Positions 1 through 6,754 are shown, counted from the first letter of the stretch. The stretch is DNA of 7,006 bases from an uncultured Clostridia bacterium (GCA_948919095.1 CAQYCU010000072.1:1-7006), one strand, 5' to 3'. A program made the numbers and translations. Notes: generated by a model from the letters alone, not told the origin.

Positions 1-1052
1 GAACCAAATATGCTTATCAATTGTTCTGGTATTGTTTGGAATAAAATAAATGCTACTACTGATACACAAAAGCTTAATAATAATACTGTTTTAAATGTTT
101 GCTTTACTCTGTCAAATTTCTTTGCTCCATAGTTATATCCTACTATTGGCTGACTTCCAACTGCTATACCTATTATTATGCTGCTTAAAATTTGGCTAAT
201 CTTCATTACAATTCCTAAAACTGTTATTGGAATATCTGCGCCAAATTCGCTTAATATACCATATTTTTTAAGTAATAAATTTTGTACAGAAATTACGACA
301 ACAATTGACATTTGTGTAATAAATGATGATATTCCTAATTTTGATACTGTTTTTGCTATTGTAAAATCAAATTTGAAGCTTTCTTTTGTTAGTTTTATAG
401 TTTTAAACTTTTTAATATATAAAGCATTCATTATAAATGTTACTATTTGTCCTATAATTGTTGCTATTGCTGCTCCTGCTATTCCCCATTTTAATACAAA
501 TATCGCTACAGCGTCTAATATTACATTTAATACCGCACCTGTGACCATTGATTTCATTGCAAAACTTGGTGAGCCATCTGCTCTTATTATGGAGTTCAAT
601 GTTGTTCCTATCATTACAAATGGAAGACCTATTGAAATTATATATCCATAACTTAACGCATAACCTCTTAGTGCTTCTGTGCAACCAAATAAGTTAATTA
701 ATTGTGGTAAAAATATTAAACATATTGCACATAAAATTATTGATGATATTACTGATAGTAAAATTCCATTTGCTACACCTTTACTTGCTTCGTCTTTTTT
801 CTTTTCTCCTAATTTCAAACTTAGATATGCTGATGTTCCATCTCCAAACATTAATGAAAATGCCAAACATATTACTGTTATCGGAAACACTATATTTGTT
901 GCTCCATTGCCTAAGTAGTTTACTCCCCATCCTATGAAAATTTGGTCAACTATGTTGTATAAAGCATTTACTAGTAATGATATAATACTTGGTATTGCAA
1001 ATCTTTTTAATAGTTTTCCAATTTTTTCCGTTCCTAAATCTAATTCTTCCAT
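1..1052 (-). CDS. MATE family efflux transporter (partial, C-terminus beyond window)
   Basis: Reading the minus strand from the ATG at 1052 gives 350 uninterrupted codons to the window edge. The protein is a polytopic membrane protein of the MATE family (MatE domain), which exports drugs or other organic cations in exchange for Na+ or H+. Seen directly: an N-terminal segment with NALYNIVDQIFIGW at residues 29-42, IIRADGSPSFAM at 155-166, a WGIAGAAIAT stretch at 189-198 that closes the first MatE repeat, and GIAVGSQPIVGYNYGAKKF at 295-313 in the second repeat. Family members are about 450 residues, so roughly 100 C-terminal residues lie outside the window; this is an edge effect, not a truncation. 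The start is fixed by GGAGG at 1064-1060, seven bases upstream. The gene has its own promoter and a leader of about 100 nt. It resembles the MepA-like branch, but the substrate cannot be told from sequence. Confidence 0.95.
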   Translation of the reverse strand, partial: MEELDLGTEKIGKLLKRFAIPSIISLLVNALYNIVDQIFIGWGVNYLGNGATNIVFPITVICLAFSLMFGDGTSAYLSLKLGEKKKDEASKGVANGILLSVISSIILCAICLIFLPQLINLFGCTEALRGYALSYGYIISIGLPFVMIGTTLNSIIRADGSPSFAMKSMVTGAVLNVILDAVAIFVLKWGIAGAAIATIIGQIVTFIMNALYIKKFKTIKLTKESFKFDFTIAKTVSKLGISSFITQMSIVVVISVQNLLLKKYGILSEFGADIPITVLGIVMKISQILSSIIIGIAVGSQPIVGYNYGAKKFDRVKQTFKTVLLLSFCVSVVAFILFQTIPEQLISIFG

Positions 1053-1079
1053 TCTTATTCCTCCATTCTTTTTATTTCT

Positions 1080-1109
1080 TGATAATATCTCCAATTATAA
1101 ATATTATCA
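1080..1109. repeat. Perfect 9-bp inverted repeat in the MATE leader
   Basis: TGATAATAT (1080-1088) and ATATTATCA (1101-1109) are exact reverse complements separated by 12 bases. The element sits 15 bases upstream of the GGAGG of the MATE gene, inside its transcribed leader. It could be an operator for a dimeric repressor acting as a roadblock, or an RNA hairpin near the ribosome binding site. The arms are pure A/T apart from one G or C each, so chance occurrence in such AT-rich DNA is possible. Confidence 0.4.
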
Positions 1110-1128
1110 TTTGGCTACTTTAAGCGTC

Positions 1129-1153
1129 AAAAAAATAAGGTAGTTTCCTAGCC
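1129..1153 (-). promoter_or_regulatory. Leader hairpin plus U-run, possible attenuator of the MATE gene
   Basis: At the predicted 5' end of the MATE transcript, TAG (1150-1148) pairs with CTA (1143-1141) across a GAAA tetraloop. The stem is extended past one C/C mismatch by a further G-C pair (1152 with 1139). It is followed at once by TTATTTTTTT (1138-1129), the layout of a weak intrinsic terminator. The 5' strand of this stem, GGCTA (1153-1149), can instead pair with TAGCC (1117-1113) further down the leader, an alternative fold. No known riboswitch class was recognised, and the stem is short, so the call is tentative. Confidence 0.35.
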
Positions 1154-1161
1154 ATTTCTTT

Positions 1162-1190
1162 ATTATAGTTCTTTTTTTAATTTTTGTCAA
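1162..1190 (-). promoter_or_regulatory. Consensus sigma-70/sigma-A promoter of the MATE gene
   Basis: On the minus strand TTGACA (1190-1185) is followed by exactly 17 bases and TATAAT (1167-1162), a perfect match to both hexamers with optimal spacing. The expected transcription start is near 1155, giving a 5' leader of about 100 nt before the MATE ATG. A second TTGAC-type motif with a similar A/T tail lies just upstream (TTGACT, 1205-1200), forming an imperfect direct repeat with the -35 region. Strong basal activity would fit a gene held down by a repressor or by leader control, but that is inference. Confidence 0.85.
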
Positions 1191-1280
1191 TGAATTTTTA
1201 GTCAAAAAATAAAACATAAAATTTTCTTTCTATAAACTTTTGCTATACTTTTTAGTATTACTTGTGTTATACACTTAAAT

Positions 1281-1315
1281 TAAAAAAGATTACAGTTACT
1301 TTTTAACTGCAATCT
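1281..1315 (-). terminator. Intrinsic terminator after the DUF4362/DUF3221 gene
   Basis: On the minus strand AGATTGCAGTT (1315-1305) pairs with AACTGTAATCT (1297-1287), an 11-bp stem with one G-U pair and a 7-base loop. It is followed by six T's (1287-1282, the first shared with the stem). The wobble is a pair only in minus-strand RNA (A/C mismatch on the plus strand), so the element is oriented to end the transcript of the gene that stops at 1355. The 302 bases between 1053 and 1354 hold this terminator plus the MATE promoter and leader, and no gene that I can support. Confidence 0.85.
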
Positions 1316-1354
1316 CTTATAATAATATTAACTTATAACTAAGATAGGAAACCT

Positions 1355-2659
1355 TTAATCTTTTATATCATTTATAGTCATATCTTTTGTTCCAATGTAT
1401 ACATCTCTCTTTCCATCTAATCTATGAAATTTTATAAGAGTATAATTATCATATTTGTATTCCATACTCCCACCATCTCTATACACATCGCCTTTAATTC
1501 TATTATCTTTTAAATCATTATTTGCTTTTGCTAATATCTCATTCATAGTTATCTTATTTTGTAATAATGCTTCTCTTAAAGACATTTCTTTTTCATCTAT
1601 TAATATATTTACTGAACCATCATATGCATAAATATTATAATCATATTTGTCTTTTTCTGATTTGTCTAATATCATATGCACCTTTTCATTGCTTTGTGAT
1701 TGTTTATCATAAAAACGTAATTCAAAATTTTCTGCTGATTTAATTTCAATGCTTACTTTATCTACTTGTGCAGGATATGTTTCCATAACATATCCTTTAT
1801 ATGTTACTTTCACATTTGTTCCAACTTCATATAGAGCATCATTATACTTACCTAAATTAATTGAAATTCTATCAGCTGATTTTCTAATTTCTTCTCCTTC
1901 GTTTGGTTCTACTATTATATAATATTGATATGATTCAACAACTTTTCCATAAAATGATGATAGATTTTCTTCACTTGTGTTTATAGATGAATTTGGATAT
2001 TGAGTAACATTACTAGCTGAAGTTGTTACTGTTTCTGCATTTTCTCTATAACTACATATTTGTATATTTTCATATATTTTAGAGTTTTCATCTACATAAC
2101 AAATCTGTGCGCATAATGCTAATTCAACATTTATATAATCTCCATCTTTTCTTTCTGTTATAGTGAAAACATCTCCTGGAATATCATCATCAACAGTTAT
2201 TTTTCTATCCGCTTCAGATGACCATTTATCTTGTGTGTTATCATGTTTTAAAATATATGTTGTTTTGTTTACTTGTTTTCCACTAAATTCATAGGTTTCG
2301 TCTTTTATTTTATAGATTAGCTCTGTAATTATTGGGTCTCCTTCTATTGTATATTGTATAATTTTTATGCTATCTTCTATTCTGTTTTTCGAGTTTATTC
2401 CTGTATTTTTTATAAATCTGTCTAACTTATCCTTGTTGTATATCTTATTATCATTTGTTATAATAAAATATCCATTTTCTATTGCTTTTTCTAATGAATA
2501 TTCGTTATTTTCCTCTTTTATAATACCTTCAGCTGGCTTTTGCTCAGTTAGATTTCTTGCTTCTTGCTGAATCATTGTTCTATTTATTGCTAGCAATACT
2601 ATTATTACTATTGATACTAATATTAGTGTTCCTATACCTATTTTCTCACTTTTTTTCAT
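1355..2659 (-). CDS. Membrane-anchored DUF4362-DUF3221 protein with conserved C-terminal domain
   Basis: The product is 434 residues counted from the ATG at 2659. Residues 7-25 form one hydrophobic helix after a short Lys-rich N-terminus with no lipobox cysteine, so it looks like an uncleaved anchor with the rest outside the cell. Residues about 55-150 resemble DUF4362: an ENG start, KIYNKDKLDRFIKN at 72-85 and the hallmark QYTIEGDPI at 102-110. Residues about 237-308 resemble DUF3221, an OB-like fold, ending in the typical ETYPAQ (293-298). Residues about 322-434 are a third domain with MSLREALLQNKITMNEI at 359-375, DGGSMEYKYDNYT at 395-407 and DVYIGTKDM at 419-427; I know this pattern from other clostridial surface proteins but have no name for it. 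Function is unknown. A GTG at 2668 is in frame, but it is part of the AGGTG ribosome binding site of the chosen ATG. The gene lies 111 bases downstream of ddh on the same strand; I see no terminator and no convincing promoter between them, so cotranscription is plausible. Domain assignment is from memory of the family patterns. Confidence 0.88.
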   Translation of the reverse strand: MKKSEKIGIGTLILVSIVIIVLLAINRTMIQQEARNLTEQKPAEGIIKEENNEYSLEKAIENGYFIITNDNKIYNKDKLDRFIKNTGINSKNRIEDSIKIIQYTIEGDPIITELIYKIKDETYEFSGKQVNKTTYILKHDNTQDKWSSEADRKITVDDDIPGDVFTITERKDGDYINVELALCAQICYVDENSKIYENIQICSYRENAETVTTSASNVTQYPNSSINTSEENLSSFYGKVVESYQYYIIVEPNEGEEIRKSADRISINLGKYNDALYEVGTNVKVTYKGYVMETYPAQVDKVSIEIKSAENFELRFYDKQSQSNEKVHMILDKSEKDKYDYNIYAYDGSVNILIDEKEMSLREALLQNKITMNEILAKANNDLKDNRIKGDVYRDGGSMEYKYDNYTLIKFHRLDGKRDVYIGTKDMTINDIKD

Positions 2660-2770
2660 ATCTATCACCTATATTACCCTTTCTGTTTTACTTTCTATAA
2701 TATAGACGTTTTAGCAATATTAAATTGTTGGCATATTTTTTTATTAGTATCTTACTTTTGTCAGTATTAT

Positions 2771-3754
2771 TTACAATAATCCTTTTCTAAGTTCATCTTC
2801 TGATTTTGGACTTAACATACTTAGTGGAATATCAAAAGCAGTTTTTGCTCCATAGTATCCTCTTTCATTTAAGCGTGCAGCAGCTCTAGCATATGCAACT
2901 AAAATACTACCTGTAAATTCTGGATTAGATTGTAATTTTAATGAATATTCAATTATTTGAGTATTGTTTCCTGTGTTTCCGCTTCTAATTACAAATCCAC
3001 CGTGAGGCATTGCTGAGTGATTTTCTTTAAGTTCTTCTTCACTAATAAAATGAACTGTTGTGTCATACTCATCAAAATAATTAGGCATTTCCTTGATTTC
3101 CTTTTCTATTCTTTCAAGGTCTGCTCCCTCTTCAGCAACAACAAAACAATCTCTCAAGTGTTTTTCTCTAGTTGTTAACTTAGGATTTTCCCCAGCTCTT
3201 ACTCTTTCCATTGCACTTTCAATAGGAATTGTGTATTGCTTAGCATCCTTAACCCCTGCTATTCTTCTAATTGCATCTGAATGTCCTTGACTTACACCTT
3301 TACCCCAAAATGTATATGTACTACCAGTTGGAAGAATTGCTTCAGCATATGCTCTTGCAATTGAAAACATTCCAGGGTCCCAGCCGACTGAAATAACTGA
3401 AATCTTTTTCATTAAGCTGCTCGAAGTGTCCATCTTTTCAAAATATTCTGGTATATGTGCATGTGTATCAAAACTATCAACCGTATTATACATAGCTGCA
3501 ATAGTAGGCCCTTGCTCTGGTAAGTCTTTTGCAGAGCCTCCACATAAAATTACCACATCTATTTTATCAGTGTAGTCTTTGATTCTTTCAATTGAAATCA
3601 CTTCAGTCTTAGATATTGTTTCTATTTCTTTTGGGTCACGTCTTGTAAAAATAGCAACAAGCTCCATATCATTATTTGCTGGATTTAGAAGTGCTTTTTC
3701 TACTCCCTTTCCTAAATTACCATAGCCACAAATAGCTACTTTTATTTTTTCCAT
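2771..3754 (-). CDS. ddh: meso-diaminopimelate D-dehydrogenase (EC 1.4.1.16)
   Basis: This 327-residue cytoplasmic enzyme catalyses NADPH-dependent reductive amination of L-2-amino-6-oxopimelate (tetrahydrodipicolinate plus ammonia) to meso-diaminopimelate. It bypasses the succinylase, acetylase or aminotransferase routes to lysine and the peptidoglycan cross-linker. Seen in the sequence: the Rossmann motif GYGNLGKG at 10-17; TRR at 37-39, which by family knowledge holds the NADPH 2'-phosphate; DSFDTH at 93-98; GWDPGMFS at 124-131; WGKGVSQGHSDA at 150-161 in the substrate domain; PHGGFVIRSGNTG at 250-262; and SNPEFT at 276-281. Length matches the family (about 320-330). The ATG at 3754 is preceded by a purine-rich AGAAAGAGAGAAGGA tract, and Rossmann alignment supports this start. 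The gene has its own promoter and a palindromic leader, and diverges from the LTA-synthase-like gene. No lysine riboswitch was recognised, and the leader of about 85 nt is too short for one. Confidence 0.96.
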   Translation of the reverse strand: MEKIKVAICGYGNLGKGVEKALLNPANNDMELVAIFTRRDPKEIETISKTEVISIERIKDYTDKIDVVILCGGSAKDLPEQGPTIAAMYNTVDSFDTHAHIPEYFEKMDTSSSLMKKISVISVGWDPGMFSIARAYAEAILPTGSTYTFWGKGVSQGHSDAIRRIAGVKDAKQYTIPIESAMERVRAGENPKLTTREKHLRDCFVVAEEGADLERIEKEIKEMPNYFDEYDTTVHFISEEELKENHSAMPHGGFVIRSGNTGNNTQIIEYSLKLQSNPEFTGSILVAYARAAARLNERGYYGAKTAFDIPLSMLSPKSEDELRKGLL

Positions 3755-3800
3755 TCCTTCTCTCTTTCTGCCATAGGCATAAAATTTGTATTTTTATTAA

Positions 3801-3820
3801 ATTTAGTTATTTAACTAAAT
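3801..3820. repeat. 20-bp palindrome in the ddh leader
   Basis: ATTTAGTTA (3801-3809) and TAACTAAAT (3812-3820) are exact reverse complements around a central TT. The palindrome begins about 20 bases inside the predicted ddh transcript and ends 47 bases before its start codon. The close spacing suits a dimeric DNA-binding repressor better than an RNA hairpin with a two-base loop. A further CTAAATTT at 3821-3828 can pair with AAATTTAG at 3799-3806, giving an overlapping alternative. The regulator is unknown. Confidence 0.5.
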
Positions 3821-3845
3821 CTAAATTTCCGTTTATTACTTTTGG

Positions 3846-3874
3846 ATTATATCAAAAAAACTTATATTAAACAA
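3846..3874 (-). promoter_or_regulatory. Promoter of ddh
   Basis: On the minus strand TTGTTT (3874-3869) is followed by a 17-base spacer and a perfect TATAAT (3851-3846). Transcription would start near 3839, leaving a leader of about 85 nt that contains the palindrome at 3801-3820. The -35 matches consensus only at TTG, so activity may depend on context. It uses the same hexamers and spacing as the promoter at 6755-6783. Confidence 0.65.
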
Positions 3875-3911
3875 TATTTTTTATTGATTTTGCTTGTTTT
3901 TTTCCCATTCT

Positions 3912-3920
3912 TGTTATAAT
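3912..3920 (+). promoter_or_regulatory. Extended -10 promoter of the LTA-synthase-like gene
   Basis: TGT followed by TATAAT (3915-3920) matches an extended -10 element (TGnTATAAT). Upstream TTG-type hexamers exist, but at poor spacing (TTGCTT 19 bases away, TTGTTT 15 bases away), which fits an extended -10 promoter that needs no good -35. Transcription would begin near 3927, about 24 bases before the ATG at 3951. It is back-to-back with the ddh promoter, the two -10 boxes being some 60 bases apart. Confidence 0.55.
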
Positions 3921-3950
3921 ATATAAATATAATAATTTATGGAGATTGCT

Positions 3951-5867
3951 ATGAATACCTTAAAAACGCATACTAAAGAAAATATTATTAATAACACTGA
4001 ACCTGTATCACATAATGATAAGGGCTCACTTTTTTTTAGAAGATTATTAAATAATAATTTAATTTTTATAATAGGTGTTATTTTATTACTATATAAATCA
4101 TTATTATTGAACCTATCTTTAGACTTAGAAATTAATGCTCTATCTATATTATATGCAAGTCTTGTGTCATTATTAATCATGTGCCCAACTATAAACCATA
4201 AAGACAAATTTGGTTATATATATTTAAATGTTATATATCTAATTATATCTATTATTATATATGCTGATTATCTTTATTATAGTTACTCTACTAATTTCTT
4301 GTCATTTTATCAAATTGAAAATTTAAAGTATGCTAAAGATATTGGTGCTGGACTTTTCACAATTATTACTTTTAAAAATATGTTTTTATATTTGTTTGAT
4401 AATATTGTTATTGCTGTACTTAGTAGAATTTGTTATAAAAAATACAAAAACTGTACTTATTCTAAAAATAATGCAAAAATTGTTATAATTTTAGTTATTA
4501 TTGCTGTTAACGTTTTTGTTGTTAAAACTAAGCTACATACAATTTATATAGAAAAAATATATAATAAATCTTTAATCATACAAGATTTATCAATATACTT
4601 TTATCATTATGAAGATTTTAAAGATTATTTTTCTAGTATATTTGGTAAAGAAAAAGTTGATAAAGATTTATTGTCTGCTATATACGATAAAAATTTAGAA
4701 GATAAACCTACTAAAACGCCATATACAGGAGTTGCTAAAGATTGTAATGTTATTATTGTTCAGCTCGAAAGTATGAGTTCATATATGATAAGTAAAACTT
4801 TTAATGGCAAAGAAATTACACCTAATTTAAACAAATTTTTTAATGAAAATACCTATTGTAATAATATGTATAATCAAGGCCTTGGCACAACCGCTGATTC
4901 AGAATTTGAAATGGAAAATTCTATGTATCCATTAGAAAATGGATATGTTTTTCAAAAGCATGCTACCAATAATTGGCTAGATATTTTTACAACGTTACGT
5001 AATTATGGCTATCATACCTCTTTTATGCATCCTAACACTAGCAAATATTGGAATAGAGATGAAGTTTATAATTCTGGATATAATATTGATGAATATCATA
5101 TAATTAGTAGTTTTCCTAATATTGAGAGAGCTGGTGAATTCTATTCTGATGAAGGTTTTTTTGATGAAGCAGTTAATATTATTGATTCATATGAAGGAAG
5201 GTTCTGTACTACTTTGGTAACAGTTACAACTCATATTGGTTTTGACCTTACTGGTGTTTCTAATTTAGAAAATAAATTAACAATAACTAATGCTGACCTT
5301 GAAGATTGTAATCACTGGATTTTTAAAAATTATGTACGTTCTTGTAACTTTGCTGATTATGCTTTTGGTAAATTTGTAAATGAATTGGAAAAACGAAAAA
5401 TACTTGATAATACTATTCTTGTTGTATATGGTGACCATGGCTCTGGAATTGCTGAAACTGATGTTATTAAAAATTTGTATACTGAAAATAATTTAGATTA
5501 TACTAATTTTGAAAATATTATTAGAGATATTCGTATTCCTTTTGGTATCAAAATCCCAAATGAAACTACACCTATTCTTATTAATAACGCTGTTTCAAAA
5601 ATTGATATAAAACCTACTATTTTAGATTTGCTTGGTTTGCCTGATAATTTTTCTTTGGGAGTTAGTATATTTTCTGGAAAAGATTATTCTTTTATCAAGG
5701 GTCTAGGATTTGTTACAAGTGATTATTTCTGTTTTAATGATAAATATTATAATAGACATAATTTAATTGAAACTGCTCCTACAACGGAACTTGATGCGCT
5801 TTTACAAAAAATGAAAAATGAAATTTACTTATCAGATATGATTATTAAAAATAATTTAATTAAATAA
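3951..5867 (+). CDS. LTA synthase family protein (membrane phosphoglycerol transferase/sulfatase fold)
   Basis: The product is 638 residues counted from the ATG at 3951. The N-terminal half has about five hydrophobic helices (about 37-53, 63-79, 88-105, 133-157, 176-191), followed by a large extracellular alkaline-phosphatase/sulfatase-fold domain, the LtaS layout. By analogy with LtaS, metal and catalytic residues visible are E273 in VQLES, the nucleophile T314 in GTTADSEF (312-319), and D495-H496 in YGDHGSG (493-499). W367 and R369 in WNRD and H428 in TTH correspond to substrate-binding positions. LtaS enzymes move glycerol-phosphate from phosphatidylglycerol onto a growing chain outside the membrane. 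Whether this one polymerises LTA, primes it or modifies another glycan cannot be told. The upstream ATG at 3939 overlaps the GGAG ribosome binding site (3941-3944), so 3951 is preferred. It diverges from ddh and ends in a strong terminator; no glycolipid-anchor gene is adjacent. Confidence 0.92.
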   Translation: MNTLKTHTKENIINNTEPVSHNDKGSLFFRRLLNNNLIFIIGVILLLYKSLLLNLSLDLEINALSILYASLVSLLIMCPTINHKDKFGYIYLNVIYLIISIIIYADYLYYSYSTNFLSFYQIENLKYAKDIGAGLFTIITFKNMFLYLFDNIVIAVLSRICYKKYKNCTYSKNNAKIVIILVIIAVNVFVVKTKLHTIYIEKIYNKSLIIQDLSIYFYHYEDFKDYFSSIFGKEKVDKDLLSAIYDKNLEDKPTKTPYTGVAKDCNVIIVQLESMSSYMISKTFNGKEITPNLNKFFNENTYCNNMYNQGLGTTADSEFEMENSMYPLENGYVFQKHATNNWLDIFTTLRNYGYHTSFMHPNTSKYWNRDEVYNSGYNIDEYHIISSFPNIERAGEFYSDEGFFDEAVNIIDSYEGRFCTTLVTVTTHIGFDLTGVSNLENKLTITNADLEDCNHWIFKNYVRSCNFADYAFGKFVNELEKRKILDNTILVVYGDHGSGIAETDVIKNLYTENNLDYTNFENIIRDIRIPFGIKIPNETTPILINNAVSKIDIKPTILDLLGLPDNFSLGVSIFSGKDYSFIKGLGFVTSDYFCFNDKYYNRHNLIETAPTTELDALLQKMKNEIYLSDMIIKNNLIK

Positions 5868-5873
5868 TAATGC

Positions 5874-5925
5874 AAAAATGAAAGTTATTCATACATTATA
5901 ATACGATAACTTTCATTTTTATTTT
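5874..5925. terminator. Strong terminator between convergent genes, probably bidirectional
   Basis: AAAAATGAAAGTTAT (5874-5888) and ATAACTTTCATTTTT (5906-5920) are perfect 15-base reverse complements with a 17-base loop. The right arm runs into ATTTT, giving a U-rich tail for the plus-strand gene ending at 5867. In minus-strand RNA the stem likewise ends in a run of five U's, so it can serve the convergent gene ending at 5990, which has no other clear terminator. Confidence 0.85.
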
Positions 5926-5989
5926 AGTTAATTTTTTACTTAAATATTCATTCTGTATATAATATGAAAACTATATACTCTCTAAAGTA

Positions 5990-6733
5990 TTATCTTGTTA
6001 ATGTTAATAAACGTGCTTTTGTTTGAAGCTCTTGAATTATCTTATTATATTCTCTTAAATGAGTTGAATTACTAAACATTATTTGGTTATTTTCTAATTC
6101 CCAACTGTCTTTGTGTTGTAATAAGTAATCATAAGATTCAATAAGTTTATCAAATAATTCCATTACTTTATCTTTTGCATTACTCATTGATTCTTTTTCT
6201 TTAGCTAATTTGTTTGATAAACTACCTATCATTACTTCATTATATAAGTCAACATATTTTGCTGATACTTTTTCTTTTTCTATTTCCTTTTTTATATTTT
6301 CTTCTGTTGACATATCAATAAGAGTGTTTATACTACCTTCTATGTTTGTTTTTATTTGTTGTACTTCACCCTTTCTTTCTTCTAACTTGTCTTTTGCAAC
6401 AGCACCTTGAACATTAGCTATTTTAGCTGATTCGTTTGTTACTGATTTAATTGCATCTGAATATCTTTGTAAATAATCTTTAACTGTTTTTTCTACTTTT
6501 GAGTAATCTCCTGATGTTTTTATTTCTGTATTAAAGTCATCTTTTCCTAATGTTTTCTTACTTAAAGTTGTTAATTCTTCCTTTAGTTTAGCTCTTTGAT
6601 TGAAATCTTGATATGCGTTAAATCCTACATATCCTACTACTGCAATAACTGCAATTACAACTATAGCTATTATTCCTCCAATAGCTTTTTTGTTTGTTCC
6701 TTTTTCAATTTTTTCATCCTTTTTTTCTTTCAT
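5990..6733 (-). CDS. Unrecognised single-pass membrane protein with helical extracytoplasmic region
   Basis: The product is 247 residues and I do not recognise its family. It starts with a highly charged Lys/Glu-rich stretch (1-16), then one strong hydrophobic helix (about 17-40, rich in Ile, Val, Ala and Gly). A Lys/Glu-rich, mostly helical domain of about 205 residues follows, with few prolines and no cysteines, suggesting a coiled-coil or helical bundle outside the membrane. There is no lipobox, no catalytic motif and no cell-wall sorting signal. The start is set by AAGGAGG (6749-6743), nine bases before the ATG at 6733. Another ATG at 6740 is too close to that site and opens a nine-codon reading frame only. 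It has its own promoter and sits just downstream of the rRNA operon terminator, so it is probably monocistronic. A structural or envelope-sensing role is possible but unsupported. Confidence 0.85.
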   Translation of the reverse strand: MKEKKDEKIEKGTNKKAIGGIIAIVVIAVIAVVGYVGFNAYQDFNQRAKLKEELTTLSKKTLGKDDFNTEIKTSGDYSKVEKTVKDYLQRYSDAIKSVTNESAKIANVQGAVAKDKLEERKGEVQQIKTNIEGSINTLIDMSTEENIKKEIEKEKVSAKYVDLYNEVMIGSLSNKLAKEKESMSNAKDKVMELFDKLIESYDYLLQHKDSWELENNQIMFSNSTHLREYNKIIQELQTKARLLTLTR

Positions 6734-6754
6734 TTTTCATTACCTCCTTATGGA

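Noticed and set aside
178..1143. Several plus-strand reading frames (178-651, 679-918, 704-937, 934-1143)
   Set aside because: They are antisense to the MATE gene, have no ribosome binding sites or family motifs, and mirror its hydrophobic codons; the minus-strand frame is unmistakably MATE.
1245..1258. ATACT-TTTT-AGTAT mini-hairpin
   Set aside because: Only a 5-bp A/T-rich stem without a flanking U-run; expected by chance in this composition.
2367..2570. Plus-strand reading frame of 67 codons
   Set aside because: Shadow of the DUF4362/DUF3221 gene on the other strand, with no domain or ribosome binding site.
2660..2668. GTG at 2668 as start of the DUF4362/DUF3221 protein
   Set aside because: The GTG is part of the AGGTG ribosome binding site for the ATG at 2659, which is correctly spaced.
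3093..3290. Plus-strand reading frame of 65 codons
   Set aside because: Antisense shadow within ddh, which is confidently identified on the minus strand.
3939..3950. ATG at 3939 as start of the LTA-synthase-like protein
   Set aside because: It overlaps the GGAG ribosome binding site and has none of its own; the ATG at 3951 is properly spaced.
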